A DNA stretch of 36,604 nt from Crocinitomix sp. (GTDB lineage Bacteria > Bacteroidota > Bacteroidia > Flavobacteriales_D > Crocinitomicaceae): the NCBI GenBank assembly GCA_013138735.1, contig WTCE01000077.1, forward strand, positions 1 through 36,604. The letters run 5' to 3'. The notes below the pieces were generated by a model, which saw nothing but the letters and a program-made list of their open reading frames with translations, made no database searches and was not told where the DNA came from. Positions 1 to 8,700 of this stretch are shown one piece after another. The position numbers and the translations under genes are program-made. The first letter of the stretch is position 1. Every line of letters starts with the position of its first letter.

Positions 1-119
1 CCGTGAGCTTCCTTCAGATTCCTGCTCACGCAGGACACCCTTGCTATTGGCTAACACTTCCTGCTATAAAGGCGTGCTCGGGACTTGAACCCTATAATCA
101 TTGCCCATGCTGGGCACAC
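1..119 (-). mobile_element. Group II intron, 5' end (partial, runs off the window)
   Basis: Read on the minus strand, a sequence starting at 119 begins GTGTGCCCAGCATGGGCA, which fits the GUGYG 5' end of bacterial group II introns. Further in, at about 5-30, it carries GGAATCTGAAGGAAGC next to a short CCTGC/GCAGG hairpin. I recognise this from domain I of bacterial group II introns. The intron continues beyond the left edge, so the maturase gene and domains V/VI are not visible. Its first base lies about eight bases after an intrinsic terminator stem on the same strand, the kind of target used by class C introns. The intron identity is recognition of conserved sequence; the class is inferred from position. 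Confidence 0.72.
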
Positions 120-161
120 AACAAAAATATCCCCCGTCCGCCTAAGGCGCACGAGGGATAT
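120..161 (-). terminator. Intrinsic terminator of the T9SS cargo gene
   Basis: On the minus strand, 21 bases after the stop codon of the gene at 183-2747, bases 161-127 form a stem of about 15 pairs. The arms are ATATCCC/GGGATAT outside and GGCG/CGCC inside, with two mismatches and a 3-base loop. A T-rich stretch follows (TTTTTGTT, down to 120). It is a convincing rho-independent terminator, and the group II intron begins directly after its T-run. Confidence 0.8.
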
Positions 162-182
162 CAAACCAACATTTATTGCAAC

Positions 183-2747
183 CTATTTAAGGATGGTCAC
201 ATGTCCTGTTTGTTGAATTATTCTATCTGTATCCAATTCTTTAAATTCAATGCTCCAAGTATATGTTCCGGCTTGAACGATTCCTTCTGAACCATGTGTT
301 CCATCCCATCCGCCAGTTGCGTTATATGATTCGAATACCATTTCACCATATCTGTTATAAACCGCCATGTGGAATTTATAAGGATCAAATCCTGATGAGA
401 AAACTGGTTTAAACGTATCGTTTAATGCGTTTCCATCTGGTGTGAATGTGTTTGGAATATAGAACAGCACAATGTCTTTCACTTTTATGTGAGCAGTAAT
501 ACTATCCGCACATCCTAAATCATTCTCAGCATATAATGTGATGTCATAGATTCCTGCTACTGCTGGATAATCATGAACGGGATTTTCCAAGGTTGAAAAT
601 GGTGTTCCGTCGCCAAAGTTCCAAGTGTAAGACGTAGCTCCTGTAGATGTATTTGTAAATGTAACCTCTGTATCATCAGTAAACACGCTACCTGGAGAGA
701 ACGTGAAGTTTGCACTTGGGCCTGCTCCAACAATCACTGTAAAGGTTGCAATATCTGAATCACAAGGACCTGATACAGCCGACACATAATTATAAGTATA
801 AACTCCTACCTCTAAGTCTGATGCATCTAAGATTCCCGTAACTGGATTAAAATCGCCAGTTGCTGTAATTTCTACCCATACTCCTCCTGGATCATTTCCG
901 TCTAGTAACTCATTCAAGTCAACTGTTATGCCTGGTGCGCTACAAATTTCAGTCGTTCCATCTAAACCTGCATCATTTTGCTCCATAATTTTCACTTCAA
1001 TCATTGCCGTATCTTGCGGACAAGGATCTTCTCCTACAATATAATAGAACTCATAATCGCCAGCTGGAATATCTAATGGTGTAAAGATTCCTGTTTCGTT
1101 ATCCAAACCAGCTTCTGCTGCTAATGGATCAACTTCCCAAAATCCTCCTGGATTCGCTCCAGTTAAATAGTCTGTTAAATCAATTGTAGTTCCATCTAAG
1201 TTACACAATACTGGTGCCTCACCATTTGGTCCTGCAGTCAATTCGTTTAACTCTACTTTAATAGTATCAATGTCATAACAACCTGTTTCTGTATTTTCTA
1301 CCATTACATAAACAACATCTCCTTCAGTAATGTAATCTGATTCCCATAAACCGGTTATGTCATCAACACCGTCTGGATAGTCTTCATAATAAGTGGTAGT
1401 TGTTTCTTCAACACCAGCAGTGTCGATTACTTCGATATCTGCAAGTAAAACTGAATCTGCACAAATCACACCTGGATCTGGCACCCAAATTTCTGGTGAC
1501 TGAATGGTAATTACTACATACTCATTCGCCAATCCAATTCCTCCAAAACAATCACCTAGTAATAAATAACAAGTAATATGTGCTGTATCAGCATCTGTTC
1601 CTTCAATAATCGTAGTATAAGCGTCTATTCCTAAAAGCTCACCCTCATCCATGTCCATCCATTCTAAATTGAAATCAGTAATAACTTCTCCTGGCGCCTC
1701 AACCCACAATAAAGTTGGCTCAGTTGTACATCTACGGATCGTATCTACTACACCATCTGTTTCATAAATAACACCACCTGTTTCAATATATGCAGTTGTA
1801 TCTTGGCAAACTTCACCAACATCTGGTCCTTCTTCATATGTGAAGTGAAACATATCTAACATAGCTTCGTTCACTTGGCCAGCACTCATAACAACTACAA
1901 ATTGAAATGATGTTGACTCGCCAGCAGGAATTAATTCATCTTTATGACAAATTGAAATCGCTTGATCGCTAAACATGGTTGATCCCATTGTTCCTACATA
2001 AGGTCCAACAGCGTTATAGACATCTGAAGCGTCATCTACATAAAATCCACCATAGGCAACTCGCATATCTTCACCAATAGCGCCTAAGCCAATATAACTT
2101 TCCCAACCGTTATTATCAGTTGCAGTTACTAATGCTTTTGGACATTCAGGAGTTGGTTGCTCAACAATTGTATTAACTGTTGCAAAGCCCCATCCTATAT
2201 CCATATTATTGTCAGGATCAAGTGCTTTATAAAAGTAAACATCATCTTTATCTACACCTGTTGTATTAGTCAAGGTTACTTGAACGGTATAGAAATAATC
2301 TGTAGAATCCATTTTGTAAGTCATGTGAATATCAACTCCGTCTGCAGATCCATCCCAATCAATGAACTTACATTTATCGATTACTTGATAGTTTGAAAGG
2401 CCAGAACTTGTAATGGAAGAACCAACGGCTGAACTATTAAAATAAGTCGTTCCGCCTACTTCAATTCCAAATCTACATTCAGGAGCGCCCGGCATAAAAA
2501 AGTCGCCGTCATAATTGGTCCAATCGTCATTTTGAGGATTTGCTAAAAATCCAAGGCGCGTTGCTCCGCCTCGAAAGTGTGTTGGAAATGGTGGCAGATT
2601 TTGAGAGCCTTCATATCCATCTTGGTGGATTCCAACTTCAAGTCCTGGTGACATTAAAAAGCCGTCTGTGCCGACTATTTGCCCATAAAGGCTGCCTGAA
2701 AATAGGCATACCAATAGTGCTACAAAAGTTAATTTTGTCTGATTCAT
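183..2747 (-). CDS. Secreted PKD-domain protein with T9SS type B (gliding-type) C-terminal sorting domain
   Basis: The 854-residue protein starts with a signal peptide (residues 1-22, ending SLYGQ). It has a long N-terminal region of unrecognised fold, then two similar Ig-like modules around 516-585 and 599-665, each with a GG(F/V)W core and a PC.xD end. A PKD domain follows at about 672-757 with the typical WNFGDGT motif. The last 95 residues, from IPNTFTPDGNALNDTF to the C-terminal lysine, match the gliding motility-associated (CHU_C) sorting domain that directs cargo through T9SS to the cell surface. It is probably a surface adhesin-like or structural protein; no catalytic motif is visible. 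It follows the small secreted protein at 2788-3147 by 40 bases, probably in one transcript, and ends at the terminator at 120-161. Confidence 0.85.
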   Translation of the reverse strand: MNQTKLTFVALLVCLFSGSLYGQIVGTDGFLMSPGLEVGIHQDGYEGSQNLPPFPTHFRGGATRLGFLANPQNDDWTNYDGDFFMPGAPECRFGIEVGGTTYFNSSAVGSSITSSGLSNYQVIDKCKFIDWDGSADGVDIHMTYKMDSTDYFYTVQVTLTNTTGVDKDDVYFYKALDPDNNMDIGWGFATVNTIVEQPTPECPKALVTATDNNGWESYIGLGAIGEDMRVAYGGFYVDDASDVYNAVGPYVGTMGSTMFSDQAISICHKDELIPAGESTSFQFVVVMSAGQVNEAMLDMFHFTYEEGPDVGEVCQDTTAYIETGGVIYETDGVVDTIRRCTTEPTLLWVEAPGEVITDFNLEWMDMDEGELLGIDAYTTIIEGTDADTAHITCYLLLGDCFGGIGLANEYVVITIQSPEIWVPDPGVICADSVLLADIEVIDTAGVEETTTTYYEDYPDGVDDITGLWESDYITEGDVVYVMVENTETGCYDIDTIKVELNELTAGPNGEAPVLCNLDGTTIDLTDYLTGANPGGFWEVDPLAAEAGLDNETGIFTPLDIPAGDYEFYYIVGEDPCPQDTAMIEVKIMEQNDAGLDGTTEICSAPGITVDLNELLDGNDPGGVWVEITATGDFNPVTGILDASDLEVGVYTYNYVSAVSGPCDSDIATFTVIVGAGPSANFTFSPGSVFTDDTEVTFTNTSTGATSYTWNFGDGTPFSTLENPVHDYPAVAGIYDITLYAENDLGCADSITAHIKVKDIVLFYIPNTFTPDGNALNDTFKPVFSSGFDPYKFHMAVYNRYGEMVFESYNATGGWDGTHGSEGIVQAGTYTWSIEFKELDTDRIIQQTGHVTILK

Positions 2748-2787
2748 AATTGTATATATTAGGGATACTGTTAAACGAAGAACTCGC

Positions 2788-3147
2788 TTATAGTGGTTTA
2801 GTTAATTGATTTAAATAGGTTTGGATTTGCTCCAAAGAGGCATCATCTTCTAAAAATTCGGTATGGATTTGTACGACTAAATAATGGTCGCTATAATTTG
2901 CGACTGTCGTAATTAAATTGGCAGTTAAATAATAGCCGCATTGTTTGATTAAATCTGCTTCGTTCGCAAAATCAAGATGTGAAATATCCACATAGTAATA
3001 ATTTGAAACAGGTGACTCAGCATCTAAGGTTAAAAAGAAATCTGAATTTAATGTTGCTGTTGGAAGTTCTTCCAGTGGAACATCTTGTGCCATTAATCCG
3101 AAAGTGGAAAAGGCCATGGTTAGGAATAGGGATTTTAAAATTTTCAT
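2788..3147 (-). CDS. Small secreted protein of unknown function
   Basis: A 119-residue product with a clear signal peptide (MKILKSLFLTMAFSTFGLMAQ, cut after AQ). The mature part of about 98 residues is acidic and rich in aromatic residues, with a single cysteine (in KQCGYY). I do not recognise a family. It lies 40 bases upstream of the T9SS cargo gene on the same strand, with no terminator between them, so co-transcription is likely. A role as a partner of the larger protein is only a guess from position. The upstream region is very A/T-rich and has no exact TAnnTTTG box. Confidence 0.65.
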   Translation of the reverse strand: MKILKSLFLTMAFSTFGLMAQDVPLEELPTATLNSDFFLTLDAESPVSNYYYVDISHLDFANEADLIKQCGYYLTANLITTVANYSDHYLVVQIHTEFLEDDASLEQIQTYLNQLTKPL

Positions 3148-3418
3148 TTTATTTTTTTTAAATTTTTACTTTTTTACTTTGGTTAAAGCACATAATTTTA
3201 ACATATACACGAAGTGTATTACCTTGACTACCAGAAGTATATGTTGAAAATGTGTGGTCTGATTAATAGACGCTACTCTTTTTAATTAAGTTGCTTATTC
3301 GCTAGTAAATAATTGTGAGTGATTCGAAAATAAATAAAATCAAACGATATAAACTACTCATTTATAAAGCATTGCGATCGTACAAAAATTTTACTTTTTT
3401 TTATTAATTTAGAACTCG
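3148..3418. other. AT-rich intergenic region with an inverted repeat
   Basis: This 271-base gap precedes the minus-strand secreted-protein genes and follows the end of the DEAD-box-like gene. AACATATAC at 3200-3208 is mirrored by GTATATGTT at 3237-3245 (9-bp arms, 28-base spacing). Nested inside, ATACAC-GAA-GTGTAT at 3205-3219 can form a small hairpin. These could be regulatory or a remnant of a small element. I see no RNA gene or convincing short coding region here. Confidence 0.4.
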
Positions 3419-4027
3419 TTATTGAACGATTTGAGCATTTTTCATAAATAAATCACGTAAACGTTCCAGTTTTGAGTCAAATTTTTCGGCAAATACGATA
3501 TGCTGACATTTTGCAATACTTTCAGATATGCGATCAATATGGGTGTGAAAACTAGTACCAACAAGGAATTCAGCGTCTTCAACAAGAATCATTTGCAATT
3601 CCATTAAGTTGATTCCATTTAAAAAATAAAGCTTACTCAATCGTTTAGGGGTTGTAATTACCACATCTGCTCCCAGGTAAACCTCATCTTTTTGCTGACT
3701 AACTCTCTGTTCTTCAAAAACAGTTCGGATACGCAACTCAGAGAATTCGGTATACTTTTTAAAGCGTTCTGCTAATGCTAAAACTGCATCCTTGTCCTTG
3801 ACGTAAATTAATGCTACCGGATTGTCTCGTTCAGATTTCATTTGCAATTTTTGCAAGACAGATATTACCAAAGCCTCAGTTTTACCCGAACCTCTTGGTC
3901 CTACAGCAAATATGTTTGCTCCACTTTTAATTTTTGGAATCAATACTTTTTGCAAATCCGTAGGTTCTTCTAGACCCAGGGTGGCTATTTTTTCCAATAA
4001 AAGCTCATTTAATTTTTTGAACGGCAT
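3419..4027 (-). CDS. Stand-alone DEAD-box helicase N-terminal (RecA1) domain, degenerate
   Basis: With the ATG at 4027 (two codons inside an upstream TTG) the product is 202 residues, about half a normal DEAD-box helicase. It has the Q-motif region (F3, then GLEEPTDLQ at 18-26), a P-loop GPRGSGKT at 43-50 and TTPKRL at 125-130 in the TPGR position. The DEAD box itself reads EDAE (150-153), with acid residues swapped, and the SAT motif reads AEK. There is no second RecA domain (motifs IV-VI). It may therefore bind RNA or ATP without unwinding; this is inference. It is the last gene of a minus-strand run, 31 bases after the unknown gene at 4059-4538. Confidence 0.75.
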   Translation of the reverse strand: MPFKKLNELLLEKIATLGLEEPTDLQKVLIPKIKSGANIFAVGPRGSGKTEALVISVLQKLQMKSERDNPVALIYVKDKDAVLALAERFKKYTEFSELRIRTVFEEQRVSQQKDEVYLGADVVITTPKRLSKLYFLNGINLMELQMILVEDAEFLVGTSFHTHIDRISESIAKCQHIVFAEKFDSKLERLRDLFMKNAQIVQ

Positions 4028-4058
4028 AATCAAGGTAAATAATTTGTACAGGGCAAAG

Positions 4059-4538
4059 TTAACGGACTAATTTTGGATGTCCTTGATAAAATCCCTTAAT
4101 CTTCTTTTTGGCTCCTTTAAAACGGCTCAAAAGTGGTTTCCAACCCGCTTTGCCTTCTGTACTATTAATTAATATTCCACTCCCCCACCAAGTTGAATAA
4201 ATTTTAAATTGTTCCACGTCATCAATTGCGCAACACAGGCTTTCAGGAATTTCTTTTTGAACCTTTTTCCGCAGAAACTCTTCAAACTCAGCAGTGGTAA
4301 CACCACGGCGGTTAAGAAACTCTTGAATAAATTCACTGGTTGGTTTTCCTTTAAAAAAGAAAGTGGGGGCTACTGGTTTTCCTTTTCGTGTTTTCCGAAT
4401 ATCCTCTGTTGTATTCACTGGTACAAAGAAAAAATATTTTTTTGTTCCTATGAAAATTCCTTGAAGAGACTCTGACAATGACTTCTCTCCTAAAAGACGT
4501 GCATTTTCTGCGATTACATATTCTTGAAGTTCTTTCAT
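4059..4538 (-). CDS. Conserved-looking cytoplasmic protein of unknown function
   Basis: A 159-residue protein with no signal peptide or membrane segment. It is rich in lysine, especially at the C-terminus (KGAKKKIKGFYQGHPKLVR), which could suit nucleic-acid binding. A central WWGSG motif and a CC pair stand out. I do not recognise the family. It begins 8 bases after the apbE stop codon and lies 31 bases before the DEAD-box-like gene, so the three genes are probably one operon. Its coding nature is supported by the tight packing and by the absence of a good alternative reading on the other strand. Confidence 0.6.
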   Translation of the reverse strand: MKELQEYVIAENARLLGEKSLSESLQGIFIGTKKYFFFVPVNTTEDIRKTRKGKPVAPTFFFKGKPTSEFIQEFLNRRGVTTAEFEEFLRKKVQKEIPESLCCAIDDVEQFKIYSTWWGSGILINSTEGKAGWKPLLSRFKGAKKKIKGFYQGHPKLVR

Positions 4539-4546
4539 TGCGCCAG

Positions 4547-5635
4547 TTAAAGTTCAATCATTTTACCAAATCTCGGTGTATAATAGGTTTCATATTCGTC
4601 ATATTCATTGATAAATATGAGGTATACATCCAATCCAAGTTGCGAATTTTCTTCAATAAATGCGATCGCCTTTTCGGGGCCCATGACCATAAATGCTGTT
4701 GCCATTGCATCTGCCATTGCGCATGATTCAGTAACAACCGTTGCACTCAATAATGAATGGGTCACTGGATAACCTGTTAAGGGGTCTAGTGTATGCGAAT
4801 ATTTAATGCCATTTTTCTCATAAAACTTGCGGTAAGAACCAGAAGTGGCAATACTTTTATTTTCAACACTTACAATTTCTTGCAGTTCCCGTGTTTGCTC
4901 ATCTGAATTTTCGACAGGTTTGTCAATACCTATTCGCCAAGCAACACCATCAGCGTTATTTCCTTTGACTCTAATTTCTCCTCCAATTTCAACAAAATAG
5001 TTTTTAGCACCTCGTTTTTCTAAGGTCTCAGCCAAAACATCCACAGCCAAACCTTGCGCAATGGCATTAAAATCTAACTTGGCGCTTGGTGTGTTTTTAA
5101 CAATGGTAGAGGTCGCCAATGAATCTTGCGTAACCTCACCCGAAAAATTGAAATGATATCCGTTTTGAAAGCCCAATAATGCCCGCAAAGAATCTACCGT
5201 AGTTGAATCTGGAACCACATTTAAATCTTTCATAAATCCCCAACCATCAACCAATGGATAAACGGATGGATCAAAAGCACCCTCGGTTAATTCATGTACA
5301 GAAAGTGCCATTTCATAACAACGATTAAAATAATTATAAGTGTCTTGATAAACGAAGACGCCAGCACCTGCTTCATTTAATTTTGTTAGGATAGAATTTG
5401 GAATATAACTGCTCAGTGCATCATCAAAATTAGACAAGATTTGATTCACCTCATCCATTGTAATGGAAATAGAATCATTGCAAATTATGGCAAAAGTTGT
5501 GCCTTGAGTACTACCGTATAACTCCAATGGTTCGGCTACAATTGCACCGTTATTTTCAGTATCTGGCAAAGTGGAATCTCCACCGCAACTCAAAATTAAA
5601 AAGGGGATAAATAAAAGTAAATAGTAATGCTTCAT
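4547..5635 (-). CDS. apbE: FAD:protein FMN transferase (ApbE family lipoprotein)
   Basis: ApbE attaches FMN from FAD to threonine residues of partner proteins such as NqrB/C and RnfG, outside the cytoplasmic membrane. The 362-residue product has a lipoprotein signal ending LILSC (lipid-bearing Cys17). Family motifs follow: GSTQGTTF near 42-49, GAFDPSVYPLVDGWGF near 118-133, the FNAIAQGLAVD stretch near 190-200, a G-G-E-I-R-V-K-G strand and TLDPLTGYPV near 281-290, which includes the metal- and flavin-binding loop. Length is normal for the family. In many Bacteroidetes apbE sits near nqr genes; none are seen here. A TAACTTTG box 16 bases before the start suggests its own promoter. It heads a probable three-gene operon. 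Confidence 0.92.
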   Translation of the reverse strand: MKHYYLLLFIPFLILSCGGDSTLPDTENNGAIVAEPLELYGSTQGTTFAIICNDSISITMDEVNQILSNFDDALSSYIPNSILTKLNEAGAGVFVYQDTYNYFNRCYEMALSVHELTEGAFDPSVYPLVDGWGFMKDLNVVPDSTTVDSLRALLGFQNGYHFNFSGEVTQDSLATSTIVKNTPSAKLDFNAIAQGLAVDVLAETLEKRGAKNYFVEIGGEIRVKGNNADGVAWRIGIDKPVENSDEQTRELQEIVSVENKSIATSGSYRKFYEKNGIKYSHTLDPLTGYPVTHSLLSATVVTESCAMADAMATAFMVMGPEKAIAFIEENSQLGLDVYLIFINEYDEYETYYTPRFGKMIEL

Positions 5636-5651
5636 GCTAGAATTATTGCAG

Positions 5652-5659
5652 CAAAGTTA
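5652..5659 (-). promoter_or_regulatory. Bacteroidetes -7 promoter box of apbE
   Basis: On the minus strand TAACTTTG is an exact match to the Bacteroidetes -7 consensus TAnnTTTG, 16 bases before the apbE ATG. This would give a very short 5' leader. No clear TTG/TTTG -33 element is seen at the usual spacing, so the call rests on the -7 box and its position. Confidence 0.5.
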
Positions 5660-5716
5660 TTTCTTTTTTTGGGAAGGATGCCTTTAAACCTGTATCTATT
5701 ACTCCGAACGCAGGTT

Positions 5717-8700
5717 TTAATTACGAACTAAGTCAGCGTCTTCTGTTTGATCTTGCCAATCGTACTCTGAAATTCCGTGACCATTGCAGGTATATGAAAC
5801 AGTTCCGAACTTGGTTTGCACCATTTCGTATACATTTCCAGCGCCATTGCGAACAACAATTCTTCTAACAACATAAGAAACCATTAATCCGTCTTCATCA
5901 TTCAACGTATAAATTTCTTCTGTCATCCCTTCAGGAAACTGATCGCCCAAAGCATTTTTCATTTGTTCATCAATTTTCGTAACGTCAATATCTTTTAAAG
6001 ATTCAACAAAGTCTTCTGTATTATTTAATTTATCCTCATTTTCTGTTACTAAATCAGTTTGTCCCTCATTCATTTCATCCACTAAGTCAGAAGTATTGTC
6101 AATCACTTTATCTGCAGATTCGTCTAAGGCTTTATTCACGTCTTCTTGATCGTTTTTCTCTTCTTCCAAATAATCCACAGTTGAGTGACTTTTATCTTCA
6201 CTCTCGGCGGTTTTATTTTCCAGATACTCTTCTTTATCTTCTCTAATTTTATCAACTACAACTTCATAACCTTCTCGGTTTACATCATCCTCTGCCCGAT
6301 TTTCTTCCAATTCAATCTCCATTTTCTCCACATCATTTTCAGTTTCAAAAAGTGCGTTGTTTTGATCCACAGTCAACACCTCTACTTTTTCCGCATTTTC
6401 AATGCGCTGCACCTCAACAAAGTCTTCCATGTTTTCACGCGGAATGTCATTGTTCAAGTTCTCAATTTCAATTTCGTTGATGATGTTTTCGGTGTATTTC
6501 TTTTGATCTATCGTAACATCATATTGATCATCCTGCATTCCTGATTCAACTCCAACTCGTGCTATATTTGCTTCTTCAATTCTAACTTCGCCAATTTCTC
6601 TTGGAATGTCAGCTAGTAATTCAATCACTGCTATTTCATCAATCATTAACTCAGTATCATCCTTTACTTCCATCACAACATCTTCTTGATCCCATGAATT
6701 GGTGTTCGTTTCATTAATGAGGTCAATTTGGTGATCTTCTACATGAATCTCTGTATTTATTCTTGCATTATCTCTTATTGGATCGCTTTCAATTCGATTT
6801 TCTTCGAATGTTGTTACATACTCCCTCTGCTCATAGGTATCATTAGTTTGTGCAATATCCTCTAATTGATTCTCTAAAATTATTTCAGATCGGATTTGTT
6901 CAACATCCAATAAATACCCTTCTCTTGGCACATCACTTGTAAGCGTAACTTCTTCTAATTCAACATTAATATTATTGACAATTTGATTCTGCAATTGAAT
7001 GTCATTTTCATTCATTCTAACACGATCCCGATCTATAACTGCCTGATCATCTGCCATCACTTCAACAAATTCAGCAGCAATAACCTGGTCTTTAGTTGGC
7101 TCAATAGTTGCCTCTTCCAAGTCCTGAATCGTTTGGACTACATATTCGCGTGATTCAAAATTTTCTTCTCGCTGATTTCCAGCATCTTCTTTGGTGGCAT
7201 CTGCAGCATCCAACCCTTGTTGCTCGGCATTTACCAATTCATTAAACTTTCGTTGTGCCTCAGCATCCGCTAACATTTTAGCTACATCAACCGAATTGAC
7301 TCCGCGGTTTGGATTACCGTAATTGGTCATGTTCGTCTTGGTTTTCACCACGGCTTGCGGATTAAGAATTGCTTCAATTTCCGCAATTTTATCTTTTGGA
7401 TATTGATCTTGTGGTTTAAAACCTATCGCTCGGTTATAATATTCTTTTGCTTTATCGTAATCCGCTCCATTAAAATAGTCATCTGCCTTTTTAATGATCT
7501 TATCATAATTCTTATTTAGTTTTGAATCCGTCTCAGCCTGCATACTATCAGTACAAAGCTTAATTCTATCTTCAGGCCATTTTCTATTGAATAAGTTAAA
7601 CGCTTTTGTATAATTGTCTTTCGCATTTGACCACTCTCCTTTTTCAAACAGATTATCTGCGACTTGTATTAAGGCCTCATAATCTTTTTCTAATTGCTCC
7701 TCATTACCTGCTCTTAATTGAATTTGTTTGATTTCATCAATTCTTGTTTGCGGTAAAGGATCACCTGGCTTTGTTGACAAGGCGTTTTGATATAGGCCTA
7801 GTGCCGCATCATAATCCTTCAAATCGAATTTACTTTGTGCTTCAGCTAATAACTGCTGATAGGCGGCCTCATCCTTATCTGTTGCCAACTGCTTAAGCAT
7901 ATTCTCAGCACTTGCAATTTTATCTTTCGGATATTGCTCGCCTGATTTTATTATAAGTGCCTCGTTATAAGTGGAAATTGCGGATTGATAATCCTTATTG
8001 TTAAATTCCTCATCTCCTCGTGTAATTACCGCTAAATATTCAGCATCTTTTTGCTTTTCAAGATCCTTGGCATTCATTTTACCTTTAATCTCCGCAATTT
8101 TATTGGTCGGGTAAGATTCACCTGGTTTCAAGACCAACGCGGCATTAAATTTATCCATAGCAGATTGCCATTCGTCCACATCCATTGCAGCTTCCCCCCC
8201 TTTAACTAAGGCGTTATAATCGTCATTTAATTTTTTCTCATCCGAAAGGGCATTTTCTCTATCCTTTTTTATTTGCTCAATTTTATCTATTTGACCTTGC
8301 GCATATGTATCTGTTTTTTTTATGGTTAAGGCACGTTCATAATAGCTTTTCGACTCGTCTAAATCGTCTGCCTGTAAAAGTGCATCTGCCTTATCAATAA
8401 TCTTTTGATATTGTCTCTGAGCCTCATTTTCAGATTCCGCCTTCATCCTTTTTTCAATCTCTGCAATTCTTTCATCCGGGTAAGTTTCAGTCGGTTTAAT
8501 TCTTCCGGCGTCACTATACAAGGCTCTAGCACTGTCCCAGTTTTCATCATCAAAAGAGGCATCAGCTTCACCAATTTTTTTATCGTATTGGGCTTGGGTG
8601 TCCGCATTTTTATTTTCATCCTCCAATTTCTGACTGACGTCTTTAATTTTGTTTGATATTGTTACGTCAGGCTTCACTTTGATTGCATTCTTATAATTAT

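Noticed and set aside
70-115. tRNA-like GGACTTGAACCC on the plus strand
   Set aside because: It resembles the T-arm of a tRNA on the other strand, but no acceptor stem, anticodon arm or CCA end can be built around it. The stretch is better explained as domain I of the group II intron.
3-290. Open frame of 95 codons on the plus strand
   Set aside because: It runs through the group II intron end, the terminator and the antisense of a well-supported T9SS gene, and has no recognisable protein features.
5700-5720. Terminator after the giant repeat gene (AAACCTG/CAGGTTT)
   Set aside because: The 7-bp stem would have an 18-base loop and the sequence after it on the minus strand is A-rich, not T-rich, so it was not called.
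6185-6544. 119-codon open frame opposite the repeat-protein gene
   Set aside because: It is the Phe/Ile-rich antisense of the Glu/Asp-rich C-terminal region of the minus-strand gene, a typical shadow.
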